Source: Mytilinidion resinicola (taxonomy: Eukaryota; Ascomycota; Dothideomycetes; Mytilinidiales; Mytilinidiaceae). Taken from it: 64,000 nt of DNA. The notes beneath the pieces were generated by a model, which had not been told where the DNA came from, ran no database searches, and saw only the letters and a list, made by a program, of their open reading frames with translations. Below, one piece after another: positions 33,401-46,357 of the stretch; the stretch's first letter is position 1; each line of letters begins with the position of its first letter. The position numbers and the translations under genes are program-made. The stretch lies in NCBI RefSeq assembly GCF_010093595.1, contig NW_022985445.1, positions 310,001-374,000 of the forward strand, written 5' to 3'.

Positions 33401-34300
33401 AAGGGAACGTCTCCGGGCCTCAATCTCGGAGAACCCAAAAGCTTCGCAGCGCCTGTCGAGATGATGATAGCCAGCGTCCAATCAGGAGCAGCTCGCAGGG
33501 CGTTCAGCACTGACTCCTTTTTTGACCGCTTGAAGCGCTGCACGCCCACGGGAGCATCACACCTCGTCGCCACACCCAGCCAATCACAGCACGCCCGTAC
33601 CATCAGCCATGATAGTTCCGCGCATGGGAGCCTCGAGACTGCTGCGACGCGTGTGGAGCCGTGGAGCTCTGGGTGGCGGCAGTGTGGCAGCGTCGTCGCT
33701 CATCATTCGAGAGGGCCATTCGCCATGGACGGGCTCCTGTCGACAGCCAATTGCCCGCCGCGGCCGCAATCTGGCGCCCCGAGCAACTGGCACGACGGGC
33801 ACGGCGTGTGCAGGTCTCTGGTCGGGTCGGTGGTGGAGTGGAGGTGCTTTCTGGGTCGTTTCAGCGCGGCGCTTTCGGCGGCGGCTGGCCAAGCGAACAA
33901 AGGCGGGCGGCCGTGGTCCTGCGGGCTGTCACAGGCGCTGGGCATGGCGTGGATGAGTGACGGTGTTCCTGCATCTTTCGCCTTCATAGTCCATATTGCA
34001 ACCCTGCAATAAAGCTGCCATCACTCCAGCCGCTCGCACCCGTTGCTGGCGCCCCATGTCTCGACGACACCTCCCCGGCTGACCTGTGATTCCCACTGAC
34101 GCTGACTCCAGGCCTGGTAGAAATCCTGCGTGTCCTGCCGGTCTGCCCACGACTGCAGTGCGCGAGCCGGCGTCTACGACCCTCGCCCGCCCGAAACACC
34201 ACTCCTCCCCACACCTGTCTGGTTACAGAGGGGTCCAATCTGGACAGCCCGCCGCCCGCCGCCCGCCTAAGCTGGTTTGAGCCAGTATCAGCACCAGGCC
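30421..34300. other. Long gene-poor region upstream of BEM3
   Basis: 3.9 kb without a convincing gene. 30971-31174 (-) holds a frame of 67 codons without an early ATG (SMLSVSERTDRFKAIQTQ...), doubtful. From about 32640 the base composition turns GC-rich, and many long overlapping frames appear on both strands, which is what GC-rich non-coding DNA does. The right part is probably the long leader of BEM3, perhaps with introns. Confidence 0.5.
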
Positions 34301-37300
34301 ATGCTCCAGGGTCGCAATGCTCCCTCCGCGCCCGGGGACGACGGCGCAGCATCCTCGCTCCAGCAGTCCGCGTCGACCGCAGCCTCCAAACCGCCCTCCT
34401 CCACCACCTCTCTGGCCGACAGCATTCGCGCCCTGCGCGAGTCCACCCCCTCTCGCCCGAGCATCCTGCCCTCCCGCCCAGCGCCGCAGAGCAGCCGGCG
34501 CAAGCCAATCCCCAGCCCTCTGCAGCAGACGACGCACACCTCAACTGTAGACTACAGAAACCCTCATTCGCCGCGCTCGCCCTTCCACGCCTCCTATCAC
34601 GACTCGCCACGCTCGCCGCGCGAGAAGCTGGAGGCTCTGCTCGCCAGTGAAGAGCCCGCCAGTCGCGGCTCCCACGAGCCCAACCAGGCCTCACCATTCC
34701 TGCCGAGTACCACGGATCGGGGCGGAGCCTACACACCGAAAGCGTCGTCGTATGCCCAGTTTCGAAACGTGTCCGCGCCTGTCCTCTCCTCCTCCAGCGG
34801 CTTCTCCCCTCCCTCCTCGCCCACCGCCATGCTCCCCCCATCGCGCCCGAACCGAGCGGATCCACGCCCTACCGTTGCCCGCAACACCTCCATAGACTCG
34901 CAGGTCTCGTCGATATCCTCAAATACCTCCCAGTCACACAAGTCCACTGCATCGCACTCGTACAAGTCGTCCCAGGATGCCTCCTCCACGAACCCCCCCG
35001 ACATGGCCAGCCTCATTGCCGCGGCTGGCTCCCCCGAAGCTGCTCTTCTCACACTATGGAACCAAAAGCAAAGCGCCTCTTCTCACAACGCCCAGCTGTG
35101 GAGACTGGTGGAGAAACAAAGAGCAATGATACTGGGCTTGAACAAGGACCTCGAAAAGTCGTTGAAGGAGAAGGAACGTTACCGCAAGAAACTAAAAGAG
35201 CACCTGTCTCAGGTACCGCCTTTACCCAACGCTACTCAAAAGTCAAACCCTGCCGTGGAACGCGAGGACAGTCAATCGCCAGCTCTAAGCGAGAGACAGG
35301 ACAGTAAGACTACCGTCGATGGCACCGAGCATAGAGCTTCCCCGCACGGCCAAGGGCCTGACAGGTCCCACGCGTACGAGGAGGCAGACCTGATGCACTC
35401 TCCAATCAAACCGGCCGAGTCTGCATCTAACCACGGCTCTTCGCCCGCCACATCTCCAACAGATTACTCTGTCAAGCCCTTGCAAGTCTACCATCAGGGA
35501 CTAGGATTAGACGCGCTTGCAAATACCGCTGGAATGGCACAGCCCCTCGAGCAGTCTCGTGACGACCATGTGTCTGTGAATCAGCAAGCTGCTGTGCCGG
35601 TGACACAGAGCCATCACACGAATGCTCCATCGCTTTCGCTGACCCAAGCAACTCCAGTCATCGGCGGAGGAGTGTTCCAGGCTCCTGTGGACAAAACCTC
35701 GCAGCCGTTGAGAAAGGCACCTCCCGCTCCTCTGGATCTTTCAATGCCCAATAAGCCAAGCTCACACCTGCATCAAGCATCTGTGGGCGGGGACGACGAT
35801 TCTGACTACGATGATGTGTTAGAGGTTGACGAGATTCCAGTTGTAGATCGTGGACGCCGAAAGACTCGTGAGGAGGACGATCGTCTTCGGGAAGCTCTTA
35901 TGAGCAAAGATCAGGATGCGCGCAGCAGGTCAAAAAAGAAGAAGAGTAAAAGCAAGAGCAAGCCACCATCGGAAGCACCACCAGTTGAGGAGAAGAAGCC
36001 TATTGCGGAAAATCCGATTCCCATCACAGAAACCCCAGCATATCGCCCCATAAGCCCAGCTCAAAATTATGGACTACCTGCTTCACCACGCCTCCCACCA
36101 GCTTCTAATTCTCTGAACGCTATGCTAAGCCCTACAAATTCGGAGGGCTCCATGATCACACAGCGAAGCATCGTGTCTCCCCCCCTTATGAGCCCAGGAC
36201 TTCCTCTCAGCCCGAGGCCGGGCGACAGACCGATAGGCTCACCTCTGCCAAGAGGCCCCAAGCAGTCGATAGCGTCGCCTCCCATGTCTCCACGATCTGG
36301 CATGAATGGTATGCCTCTGTCCCCACGAGCACCACGACAGCCAATTCCTCTTCCGCCTAATACGCCCCTTTCTTTCACCTCTCCTCATTTAGCGAGAGCA
36401 GAAGTTCACGCTCAACAAGTAAACCAGCAGGGATCTTCATTGAATCGCTTGATGCCTCCTTCAACAGCCCAGCACAGTCCAGATTCAGATACATCTAGCC
36501 CAACGGAACAAATCTACCGAGGACTAGTGTCAGACCAGTACCCAGGCCTACTCCTTCCTCCAAATGCGCTGCCATCCATCGATGTGAAGGTTTACTCATC
36601 TCGGATGAGGCCATCTCGATTGAGTATCATGATGCCAAAACCTCAGGAGGAAGACCCCGTCTATATCCTGGCAATCCACGCCCGTTCAAACGGACAGCAA
36701 CTATGGCGGGTAGAGAAGACTATAGTTGCGCTCCCGAATCTTGACCAGCAATTGAGGGCTCTTTGCGATTTCCATGGCAAATTACCTGATCGTGGTCTTT
36801 TTAGTGGACACGCCCCGGCGAAAATTGACGCGCGACGAACAGCCCTGAACAGTTACTTCGAGGTCATGCTGGATACGCCGATGAATGAACGAGCCGCACT
36901 TTTGGTGTGCGGCTTTTTCTCAAGCGACGTTATTGGAGCTGAAACTGACGATCCTCGAACTTCGCCAGATTCCGCGACAGCTCCCTCAATATCGTCGGTA
37001 TCGAAAGGCAAGGCACGCAAAGAAGGCTACTTGACCAAACGCGGCAAGAATTTCGGTGGATGGAAAGCTCGATACTTCATTCTTGAAGGCCCTGAATTCC
37101 GATATTATGAGGCTGCTGGTGGCGCACATCTCGGGACCATCAAATTACAGAATGCCCAGATCGGCAAGCAATCCCAGCAACAGTCGAACCAGTCTCCATC
37201 CCGACGGGATGACGATGCTGATAACCAGTATCGACATGCGTTCCTCATCCTAGAGCCGAAACGAAAAGATTCTTCCAGCTTAGTCCGCCACGTGCTTTGT

Positions 37301-38888
37301 GCCGAGAGCGACGAGGAACGGGACATGTGGGTAGAAGCCTTGCTTCAGCATGTTGATCCCCAAGATCTAAATCAAACAACATCTCCTACCGAAAAAGACT
37401 CAGGATCTGCTCGTGGGCTTGGCTTCCCTAAAGGTATCCAAGAGCTTGGTCGATCAAAGGCAAAAGAGAGTCCAGATGGAGGCAGTCAAGATACTCTTCA
37501 GGGAATGAAATACGACGACACTGTTGCTGGCGAAGCGCCTGTTCCTCGAGGACCTAACCAGCGTGACGGGACGATGGATTCTCCCCAACACACTGCATTC
37601 TCTGGAGACATGCACAATCATCCTTCCATTTCTGCACCCACCAACGGTGTCGTTATCCAGAATGCAGAGTTCTGGGGTAATAAAACTTTGGCTCCTGCCA
37701 ACGTGAAAGATAAAAAGCGAAGCATATTTGGGTTCAGAGGAAGGTCCTCATCTGATCTCGCGCCTGGTCAACTAGCCATTGGGCAGCCCATTCAACAACC
37801 GGAACTTCACCACCCAGCTCGTAACGTGTTTGGTATTCCACTTGCGGAGGCGGTGGAATTTAGCCAGCCTGTTGGTGTAGATCTCTTCCTTCCTGCTGTG
37901 GTCTATCGATGCTTGGAGTACTTGAAAGCCAAGAATGCATACAAGGAGGAAGGAATTTTCAGGCTCAGTGGTTCTAACATTGTCATCAAAGCGCTTCGCG
38001 AGCGCTTCAACACCGAGGGCGACATCAGGCTGCTTGATGGTCAGTATTACGATGTGCACGCTGTTGCTTCACTGCTCAAGCTGTACCTCCGGGAATTGCC
38101 AGCCTCAGTATTGACACGCGAACTACATCTTGACTTCTTGAAGGTTCTTGGTAAGCAAATCCACATATCGCTACGACAAGCCGTATACTAATAACACAGA
38201 TCTTGACGAGAGAGAGAAGAAAATCGCTGCTTTCAACGTACTTGTTCACAAATTACCCAGAGCCAATTGCGAGTTGATACAGGCACTATCATCCTTCCTC
38301 ATTGATATTGTCAACAACGCGGATCTCAACAAGATGACTGTTAGGAACGTTGGCATTGTGTTCGCTCCCACTCTCAATATTCCTGCTCCACTCATATCTA
38401 TGTTCTTGACGGACTATGTCGACATCTTCGGCACTCCTGTCGAAGAGGCAAATTCTCCTATTCATGAGATAACCATCAACGCTCCGGTTCCCAGCTCTGA
38501 CGCCATACGCTCTCCTCGTCGACAAATGTTCCAGGACTTACCCACACCAGCATACAACCAAACGTCTTTCCAACAGCCTAGCGCGTTTCCACATCCAGGT
38601 CAGCATCAGCAACATGCAGGTTATGATACCGGTTTTATACCGCTTCAGCCGAGCTACGACGCACCGCACTACAGCCAGCCTCAGTACAATCCTCCACAAC
38701 CACACGGCGATGGATTTGGCAGTCTCAATGGAGCTCTTCAGGCGGACAATTCCAGAGACGTTAAGCAGAGGCGTAGAGAAAGTGGTATGCTACTTGTCAA
38801 CATGGGCCTCAACAACCAACGGAAGAGCTCAATGCAGAAGCTCAGAGAGGATTCCAGCATGGTTCAAGAAGAGAGTGCTTTTGATTGA
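34301..38888 (+). CDS. BEM3: Rho GTPase-activating protein with PX, PH and RhoGAP domains (Bem3-like)
   Basis: Stimulates GTP hydrolysis by Cdc42/Rho at sites of polarised growth. Exons 34301-38150 and 38200-38888; 1512 aa. The first 230 residues are Ser/Pro-rich. A coiled coil is near 265-305 (LVEKQRAMILGLNKDLEKSL). The PX domain is about 760-875 (DVKVYSSRMRPSR...), PH about 905-1015 (KEGYLTKRGKNFGGWKARYF) and RhoGAP about 1175-1360 with the arginine finger in EEGIFRLSGS (near 1220). The intron splits the RhoGAP domain in phase 1. The first ATG is at 34301; the frame is open a little further up but only from TTG. Domain order matches fungal Bem3. Confidence 0.93.
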
Positions 38889-40473
38889 ACGGGATCCTAG
38901 CACCGGCGTGGGCTCCACGAAGAAGTCATTCCCAGCTACAAATCTTGACTCATCCCCATATGCCTCTGTCGTGGCCTTTTCAGAGGGGAAAATTATCGTC
39001 ACGTCGTCCAAGTGATCGCAAAGATGCCTCATCAAGATCTCCAAAGATCTTCGACACACGCCACATTCAGCTCCGAGCTACTCTCCGACACATTTCTATT
39101 CAATACTACCCTCTTAGCTCGGGACTGGCTCCGCGGGCGATCTCAGTCGTGCTTGCGTGATTTCATCTATCATCACTCTAATCTCGGAGACACTGTACAA
39201 AGTAATACCCCCCAACCGATCTCATTTTTCCCAGTTCTTGATAATGAGCTTCATTCCAGTGATTGCATTCCGACCTGCAGTCACGTTCCCACCCACGTTC
39301 GCTTTGGCGATGTCCTTCGCCTTCGGAGACTTTCGTCTTTATTTTGGTCACATTGGTTCATTTGCGTGTTAATTTTTGGGAGCATGCTGCGTCTGAGCGC
39401 TTAGTCGTATTTGTCCTTTTTTATCAAGATTCCCCCCTATGCTGTTATTGGAATGGATTTAGGTTTACCTTTGAGCTCCTGGATTTTTTTCGCCGGAGAG
39501 CATGACGGGGGATTTGGATTAGGTCAGGTTGGGTTACCCTTTCTGAAATGATGATATTGAATTACCAGGAACTGAATTCGGAGGATGTCGTGTATGTAGG
39601 TTATGTCATTAGGAGGGATTTAATCAATCGATGAAATTTTATCTACGGTTCTCCTTTCCGAGTGTTGTGATCCATTTCAAAGTTTTGAGTAAGGAGTCAC
39701 CTAAGATTGTAACCTCGAGGCTCCGCCTACGACAACTCTCCTTCTCTCGTTGCCCCGTCCCGTTCCGCCTTATCCTCATCAAGATCGTCTAGGCCATGGA
39801 CATTGCTCCTGGCACCAATGGGCCACGCTCCTTCATGTCATCGTATGTATCTCCTTCCTCGCACCAAGCAGACCTCACTCTAAGTGCCTCACAATTGTTA
39901 GACTGTATCACCTGTGATGGTCTGATTCAATATCAGCCACTTCCCTTGCGGTCTGCAATGAGGTCTACTGCTGCCCGACCTGAGCGAGGCTCTGGAAGCA
40001 AGCCTCATAACAATGCCCAAATTAGGCCTGCAACTCCAACATCATCCTGCAAATTGCCTCCAGAAACCAGCCCTTCGGTCAGAAACGAGTGTACACAGAC
40101 TTCCGACGAGGCGTTGAGCTTGACGGCTGCGCACAAATGGCAAGCGTGACTTCCCACCTAGCAGGCGCCTTCTCCAAGACGAGAACATGGCTTCTGCTTT
40201 CCACCCACAACTCACGAAAGAGGGATAACACCCCTGCTACTTTGTTTATTTCATCTCCGCCGCCTGCGTCTTCTCGACCTTTTCTCTTACATTCCATTTC
40301 CGCAGCATTGTCAACCAGCAACACCGAGCTCCCATCCATTACTCTCATCCATTACTCCGCTCTCGTCTCACTCTCCGTCTCACTTTCGTCTTGTTCTCGT
40401 CTCATTCTCGGTATTGCTCGACCACTCTCTGAACTTCACATCCCACCGCTTGCATCGCTTCTTTGCATTCATC
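38889..40473. other. Intergenic between BEM3 and the PLAC8 gene
   Basis: About 1.6 kb. An ATG in good context at 39796 opens a 117-codon frame with no recognised feature, and a GTATGT donor lies inside it; I do not call it a gene. CT-rich stretches at 40260-40450 look like the PLAC8 leader. Confidence 0.45.
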
Positions 40474-41311
40474 ATGTCGAGCCCTACTTATCCTCAGACC
40501 GCCGGCCATCCGGCCCAAAACATGGACAACTGGAACAACCGCTTCAACAATGTCGTCAATGAGGCATCGGCACCACCTTCGACTGGCCCAAAGCAGGCGC
40601 GCACTGCCAATTTATTTGACTGCTGCGTGCCGCCGGAACTATGTAAGTTTTTTCACTCGTTCCGTTTACCATGTTCCAGTTGGGCCACTGCTGACAAGTG
40701 TTCCCACTTCAATAGGTTTCCTTACATATTGTTGTCCATGTGTGACGTTCGGAAAATCGACTCATCGGATGGAGAATGACGGCAACATGACCAATTTTGG
40801 GCCTGTGAACGTTATGGTACCTACTTTTCCTTCTATCCCTCACCGTTGAGTTTGCATTCCTGACTCTTTCCCTCCCCTCCACTCGAGCGAGGGCTCATAG
40901 CACCCCGCTAATTGCCTACAGTGCGTCGTCTATTACTGCCTGGGCCCATGCGCCTGGATTCTTGTCTGCGCTCAAGAAACGGAAGCCCGCCGTAAATACA
41001 AACTGGACGGAAACCTATGCACCGACTGCCTCAAATCCTGCTGCTGTACCTGCTGTACCCTGATGCAACAGGAGAAGGAGTCCATCGCCCAGGAGGGTAA
41101 GCCAAACGGTCAGAGTGCGCAACAGTACCAGAGCAAGGAGTCCATGGTTGCGAGGCCACAGTCAATGTCCGGTCCTCCGTCTCAGAGTCGTCCGTCTCAG
41201 GATGCTTCATCTCAGGGTCCTCCGCCTAGGGCTGCTACGTTTGGGGGGACTCAAGTTCAGGATGCACCTGCACCTGCAACTATTAGCAGCGCGCCGGCGA
41301 TGGCTGCTTGA
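40474..41311 (+). CDS. PLAC8-family cysteine-rich protein
   Basis: Exons 40474-40642, 40716-40816 and 40922-41311 give 219 aa. The PLAC8 region runs from FDCCVPPELCFLTYCCPC through TFGKSTHRM to VVYYCLGPCAW and LCTDCLKSCCCTCCTLMQQ. The clustered cysteines and two short hydrophobic parts are typical. Family members in plants and fungi are linked to heavy-metal tolerance or organ/cell size; function in fungi is mostly unknown. The C-terminal 70 residues are Gln/Ser/Pro-rich and disordered. The start is the first ATG in the spliced frame. Confidence 0.88.
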
Positions 41312-41978
41312 GCTCCAGCATCGATCGTCATCGATTTTTCATTCACTTGCCCATTTCTCCTAAGCATATTCTTGTCGAGTAGTGGTGGATAGCGGTTTTC
41401 TTTGCTTCGGTTGTCTTTCATTTGTTCGTAACACCCCCTCCTTACACACATCTTCATACCACTCGTCCATAACCTCAATCAATATAACACTTCCGTCTCA
41501 TCACTGCTCTCTTTGGTTGATGCATTGCCTCGTGACCCTTGTCTGCTCTTGTCTGAAGCCCTTCGATCTGATTTCGCACCTTCGAATTTGACGCTTTTGA
41601 CCAACCTCCAACCGCTTCAGACATTGTCACCCGCCGCTACGATGCCTCATAATCACCGTCTGTACACTCATCTCACCCCACGTACCCTTCCTTATCAATG
41701 CCTCCATGCCTCCTCATGCCTCTCATCCTGCCTCATACCTCGTCATCCCTCCACCCGCACTACTACTATTATGGAGAGACGTGATACCGAGGGCCACAGT
41801 GTAGCTTGCAACGATGATCCAAATTCTCTCAAAAAAAAAAGCGAGCCACCGATGACTAGAGCGAGACGTACTGTTTGAGAGTGTATGCGAAAAAGATCAG
41901 CGGATAGGGAAAGTAAGGTCTAGGGCCTTCTATGGTCGAGAAGATGGGGGAAGATCTGCATCTTTCGGTTTTTTGGAA
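41312..41978. other. Intergenic 3' of PLAC8 gene
   Basis: About 670 bp, pyrimidine-rich around 41430-41760; no gene seen. Confidence 0.45.
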
Positions 41979-42541
41979 TCATGGGGGCTGGTGAGGGATA
42001 TGCTCGATACCACTGTAAGGATTACGTACCCCAGCTAGCAGATATCCGCGCTCAGATCCACCGTCGCCAGGACCCTCGCGTCCCGCAAGGCCCATCTCCA
42101 GCACGCTCCTCACCGCCACATCCGACACGAAACAGGTTCCGGGAAGTTTGTTAACCTGCGATCGTTTAGAACTTTTGAGGTGGGGCATACCTGTCCAACA
42201 AACCGTTCGAGAAAGACTGGCCAACCAGTTTATCCGGCGCGCTCGTCGTATTGGTGCTTACCGTCAATAGCATTCGAAACCTGGGCCGCCAGTTGCAGTA
42301 ACAGTGGACCCCTAACCCGAAAGCGTCCCCATCCGCTGCGATGGGTACCGCTACAACCGCGTTCTGAGCATCGTTCGTCAAGAATAAGATATAGCTGTCC
42401 CTGTGATTGCTCTTCCAGGAGCAGCGGCGTGCGGTTTGCGGTGATTCTGAATCATGCACACCACGGGGAGATGGCATGGCATCGATTGGCTGCGATAGCG
42501 CTGCTGACGATAGCAATATGGAACGAAATGAGCATGGACAT
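41979..42541 (-). CDS. Possible small secreted-type protein gene, structure unresolved
   Basis: An ATG at 42541 opens MSMLISFHIAIVSSAIAA, which resembles a signal peptide. The same frame, after one TGA, reads on with protein-like text (RTPLLLEEQSQGQLYLILD, LLLQLAAQVSNAID) to a GTAAGC donor. Further down, a frame ending at 41979 holds NKLPGTCFVSDVAVRSVLEM. Canonical splice signals exist between the parts, but I found no set of introns of normal length that joins all of them. It could be a real gene with an intron I misplace, or a decayed one. No family recognised. Confidence 0.3.
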
Positions 42542-43784
42542 GGCGGATGGATAGTCTGCGCAACACCTAGACCTGAAGTGACGATGTGAAAGAAAAGGCA
42601 TGAAAGTAGGCCTATCCACGGAGCGAACGGAAGAGAAAGCTTGGTAGCAAAGAGAGAGAGAGAGTATGAGATGAGTTCGATATTACAAAAACCTTTCTCC
42701 CCCGCTCCCCACTCCCGCTCTTTCTACAATACATTTCCAGCCCCCAATCTTCGCTGCAGCCAGCCTCGATACACGAGGGTTCGGTTTCGAAGTGAAGCGC
42801 AAAAGCCGAGTTTCTGATACTTCCCCCAAACCCGCGATTATTCGGTCGCGCTTCCGACTATTCGGGAAGAAACGGAAACTCTACGGTATGGGTTTCAGGA
42901 TAGAGCGTCGAATTGCTCTATACCGTCAGTGGAGTGCTGGATGGTGGAATCACGGGGTTGTGGTGCTGAAACGGGAGCTGGGTGCGGGTTTCAGGGGGAC
43001 CCGCTAACACCTGAGGCATCACGTAGAGTTGAATTTCCTGGCGTGTGCGTTAGCGGGCGACTATTGTAGTGTTTATCTCCGAACGGGGAGTGATGTGCCG
43101 AGTGGGGGTACGTGTAGTAATTACCAGACGTTGCATCTGCCGTGTCTTTATTGAGAGAGGTCTGGTTTTCAGCGGTTGGAGAGTGAAAATTGGTCGGCCC
43201 GTCCCTCCCTAGAGCATGATCTGTTGTTAAGTTTGCATCTAGTGAATGACCCATCCTCTCTATCAGTAAGCTAGAGTTTTCTCAAAATCAGTGAACGACC
43301 CAAAGGTTGTGTATCAGTTTAATTCCGTCAGTCAGTATGAAAGGGATGAGACCGAGGGCTTGGTTGGATATGGACGCTGAGCCCGGGTCTGGACTACCTG
43401 TAACGTATGCTCAAGTATTAGTTGGCTCTTACAACTTTGAGTATAACGAGCCGGGATTTGAGTTGTGTAGACTCCTATCCTTTTTGAAACGTCGTAGATT
43501 GGTAACGTGAGTATCACGTGTGGGATAGTGAATGTATGTATGTATCATCTGGTTAGGGGAGCGTCGCTTTTTGCAGAGACTACAGGACTCCAGAGCGGGT
43601 ATCGAGTAGTTCGAGTCCAATTGCGTCCGTGTATAGACAAATTTAAGCTGCGGTATTCCCATGCTAGCTTCTTTGCGAACCTTTGGAAGAGAAGTTGAAG
43701 AAGACCTATTTGAACACCTACACTCCAGGCCCTACATGCACAATGCTTCCAAATCTAATGCATCTATCCTAGACACGTTCGATC
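42542..43784. other. Intergenic
   Basis: About 1.2 kb. A short (AG)n run lies at 42650-42664. No coding signal on either strand. Confidence 0.5.
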
Positions 43785-45415
43785 CTACGACTTCTCCCCA
43801 AGCGTCAGGGTCTCGATAGCCTTCTCGCCGCCTTCTGTTCCTAGATTGACTTTCGCGGCATCCGCACCTTCGACATGGCCGTCTGGCTTCGCCTCGACTT
43901 TTTTGGGGTAGAAGGTTCCCTTGTCCTTTTTCACCTTCTTCTTCTTCTCCGGTGCTGGTGGTGGCGGGTAGGCCTTCTTCTCGATTTCCTGGAATTCCTT
44001 GGAAGCTTTGTAGGCAGCTTGGATGGGGGCCAACAGAGCTATAAGGGCATCGGTGACAGCGGGTTTAAGGAGTTGAGGAGTGAGCTAGGTGGACATTAAC
44101 TTCTGTTTTGAATTCGTGGACATGATAATGATGGAGAGGGAGAGAGAGGGAGTAGAGAGGACATACCACGTCATTCCTCCAATCGTCCTGCATCTGCTTG
44201 ATATTAGTGTACACTAGCGGCTCCGCGTCTCTCCGCTCGACCACGAACTGTGGTTTTCCGTACTTTAGTGTTCCTGCAGGTAGCAGAACAAACTCGGTAA
44301 AGGAGAGCACGCCGTTCTCCTCAACCTGCTTAGGCGGACAGAAGGCTTTCTTCAGCTTCTTGCGAACGTCATCGGGGGTATCGAGAAGATCGATCTTGCT
44401 GTCAGGGTCGCTCGAGCTCATCTTGCCGCCTTGTAGACCTGGCACCATGGGGTTCATCAAATGGGCACGCTCCTTGAAGCCTACACGAGGTAGGACGTCT
44501 TTGGCCAGCGCGAATATTTTACGTTGATCAACACCTGTGACACTTATTAGAAGCATTCCGATTTGCGTGGGCTGGTGATCATGTACCTCCAAACTGTGCA
44601 TCAACATCAAGGTATTCCTCGTCAAGTGCTTGCCTAGGATTTCCACATTAGACATATGCTTTGCAGCAACCTTGGGACAAAAACTCACATCAACGGATAG
44701 ATCAGGCCGCTCAGCGGCGCATTATCCACTTGCTTCACAACTTCCGCACCCGCCCTCTTCGCATCATGCTCTGTGACCGCCGTGCTCAACCGGAGCAAAT
44801 CCATCGTATATCCGGGCGTTAACTGGTAGTCCGATCCTAGTGTGAAGGTGAGTTTATCGATTGGAACGTTCACGGCCTTCAATAGCTCGGTGATTACGAG
44901 CTTGTAGTATCTGTTTCGACTTGTAAGTTTCTCCAGAAGCATGTCCGGGGTTCTTAAGCTTACTCGGCGCGAAGTTTGACCAGCTCGATGGGCGCTTTGA
45001 GGTTGTCCAAGAAGGCATGGATATCTGCCAGACTGCGCAGCGCATCAGTATATCCCTCCAAAGCTATTGTTGCGTATAAATATATCGTACAGGACTTTGA
45101 CATTGCATCCCGCCTTTAAGAACTCGGCCAACTTCAAACACGGCACGAAGTATCCGCAGTGTGGCCTTCCAGTCGTTGCAGTGCCTATGGAGAGGGTATA
45201 AGTTAGCACACTTGCAACTCCAGACCATGTTCTTGTTCCAGTCGAAATCCTAACGAGGTCTTTCTATCCTCCTAAAGTGGACAAAACGTACCCCAGTATA
45301 TCTTCAGTGGCCGCCCCTCCTTCAATACCGCGTCTATAATCTCTGGATTCAACACCTCCTGCAAATTCGACTCTATCAGAGCCTTCTTCTCCTCGATCGA
45401 CAATTCAGTGGCCAT
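43785..45415 (-). CDS. TYS1: Cytosolic tyrosyl-tRNA synthetase
   Basis: Class I synthetase that charges tRNA-Tyr. Seven exons: 45415-45292, 45184-45091, 45032-44964, 44910-44689, 44633-44587, 44534-44167 and 44084-43785, giving 407 aa. The HIGH-type motif is PHCGY (49-53). [42 protein letters not shown] and DAQFGGVDQRK follow, and the KMSSS loop is at 223-227. The C-terminal part is lysine-rich ([18 protein letters not shown]), like the short eukaryotic cytosolic type without an EMAPII domain. Every exon joins in phase and the total is an exact codon multiple. Confidence 0.96.
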
Positions 45416-46357
45416 GGTGGGGCAGGAATTCGCGGGGATGCGGCGGAGTCGAATTCGAGCCTCGAGATTGCGAAAGACAGCGCTGTGGTGATTGTGAGGA
45501 CTCGGAAAAGGTCAATTGGGTCACCGGGGTAATATAGGAAATTCTGAGGGAGGACGTAGGGAGAATGCAGCGAAAGAGCGGTGGTGAGTGAGCTGAGTCT
45601 GGTCAAGAGCCAGGATGACTCTGTGGCCGAGCTGAAAAGAGGTTCAGCTTGAGTCAGCCCCGCGAAATCTTGGCGCTCGTGGACCCCGCCTCGCCTATCA
45701 CATAAACACCAATACGAACTATCACACAAAAACCAATACAGTGGGAAGATTGTGCTTGTCATCGTAACATATTGCTTCTCTTAATCCTAATGACCGTCTA
45801 GCCTTCATTCTTCTGTGTCCTGTCTTGTGATTCAAGAATTTGATTGTCGTACGTCCTAAGCCCAACCCCATTCAACCAATCCGGGACCGTAAGAAGGCCG
45901 AAAGTTTGAAGACTAAAACGCCCATCCTTCTCTACACCCATATCCCGTATATAATCCAAAACAACCTAAATCATGCTCACTTTACAAGGATATAATTTAG
46001 CGAACGCCCAAACTCAGCTCGCTAGATACCGGGCAGGACGAATCATATACTAGATGAAACGACATAAATGTGCAAATATGATCCGAATAAAAAGCAATGG
46101 ACACCTCAACCCTGGCGGTGACAGGGCGTGGAAGTGGTGAATATGTATATGTTTGCGATATCACAAAGATAGCGGGTGATCGATTACCGAAATCGTTAGG
46201 AGTGTACCCAAGTCGTGGAAGCTGAACAATTGGCATAGCATCTGTGCCTATTGCCGATCGAGGAGGTCTTGGTGTGCCGAGACCTGATAGAAAGACCAAG
46301 AGGGCGTACCGGAAATCGCAAGGGCGTGGTAGTTGTGTGGTAGGGAACCGTGTATAC
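45416..46357. other. Intergenic: TYS1 promoter and 3' flank of the Zn2Cys6 gene
   Basis: About 940 bp; no gene seen. The open frame at 45376-45762 (-) is the unspliced upstream extension of TYS1 in another frame. Confidence 0.5.

Noticed and set aside
32727..33464. 245-codon plus-strand frame
   Set aside because: GC-rich DNA with equally long frames on both strands, no domain, and composition biased to Arg, Ala and Gly.
33984..34865. 293-codon minus-strand frame
   Set aside because: Mostly antisense to the Ser/Pro-rich start of BEM3; Arg/Gly/Trp-rich text typical of a reversed low-complexity region.
39796..40149. 117-codon frame upstream of the PLAC8 gene
   Set aside because: Good start context but no family, an internal GTATGT donor, and likely part of the PLAC8 promoter or leader.
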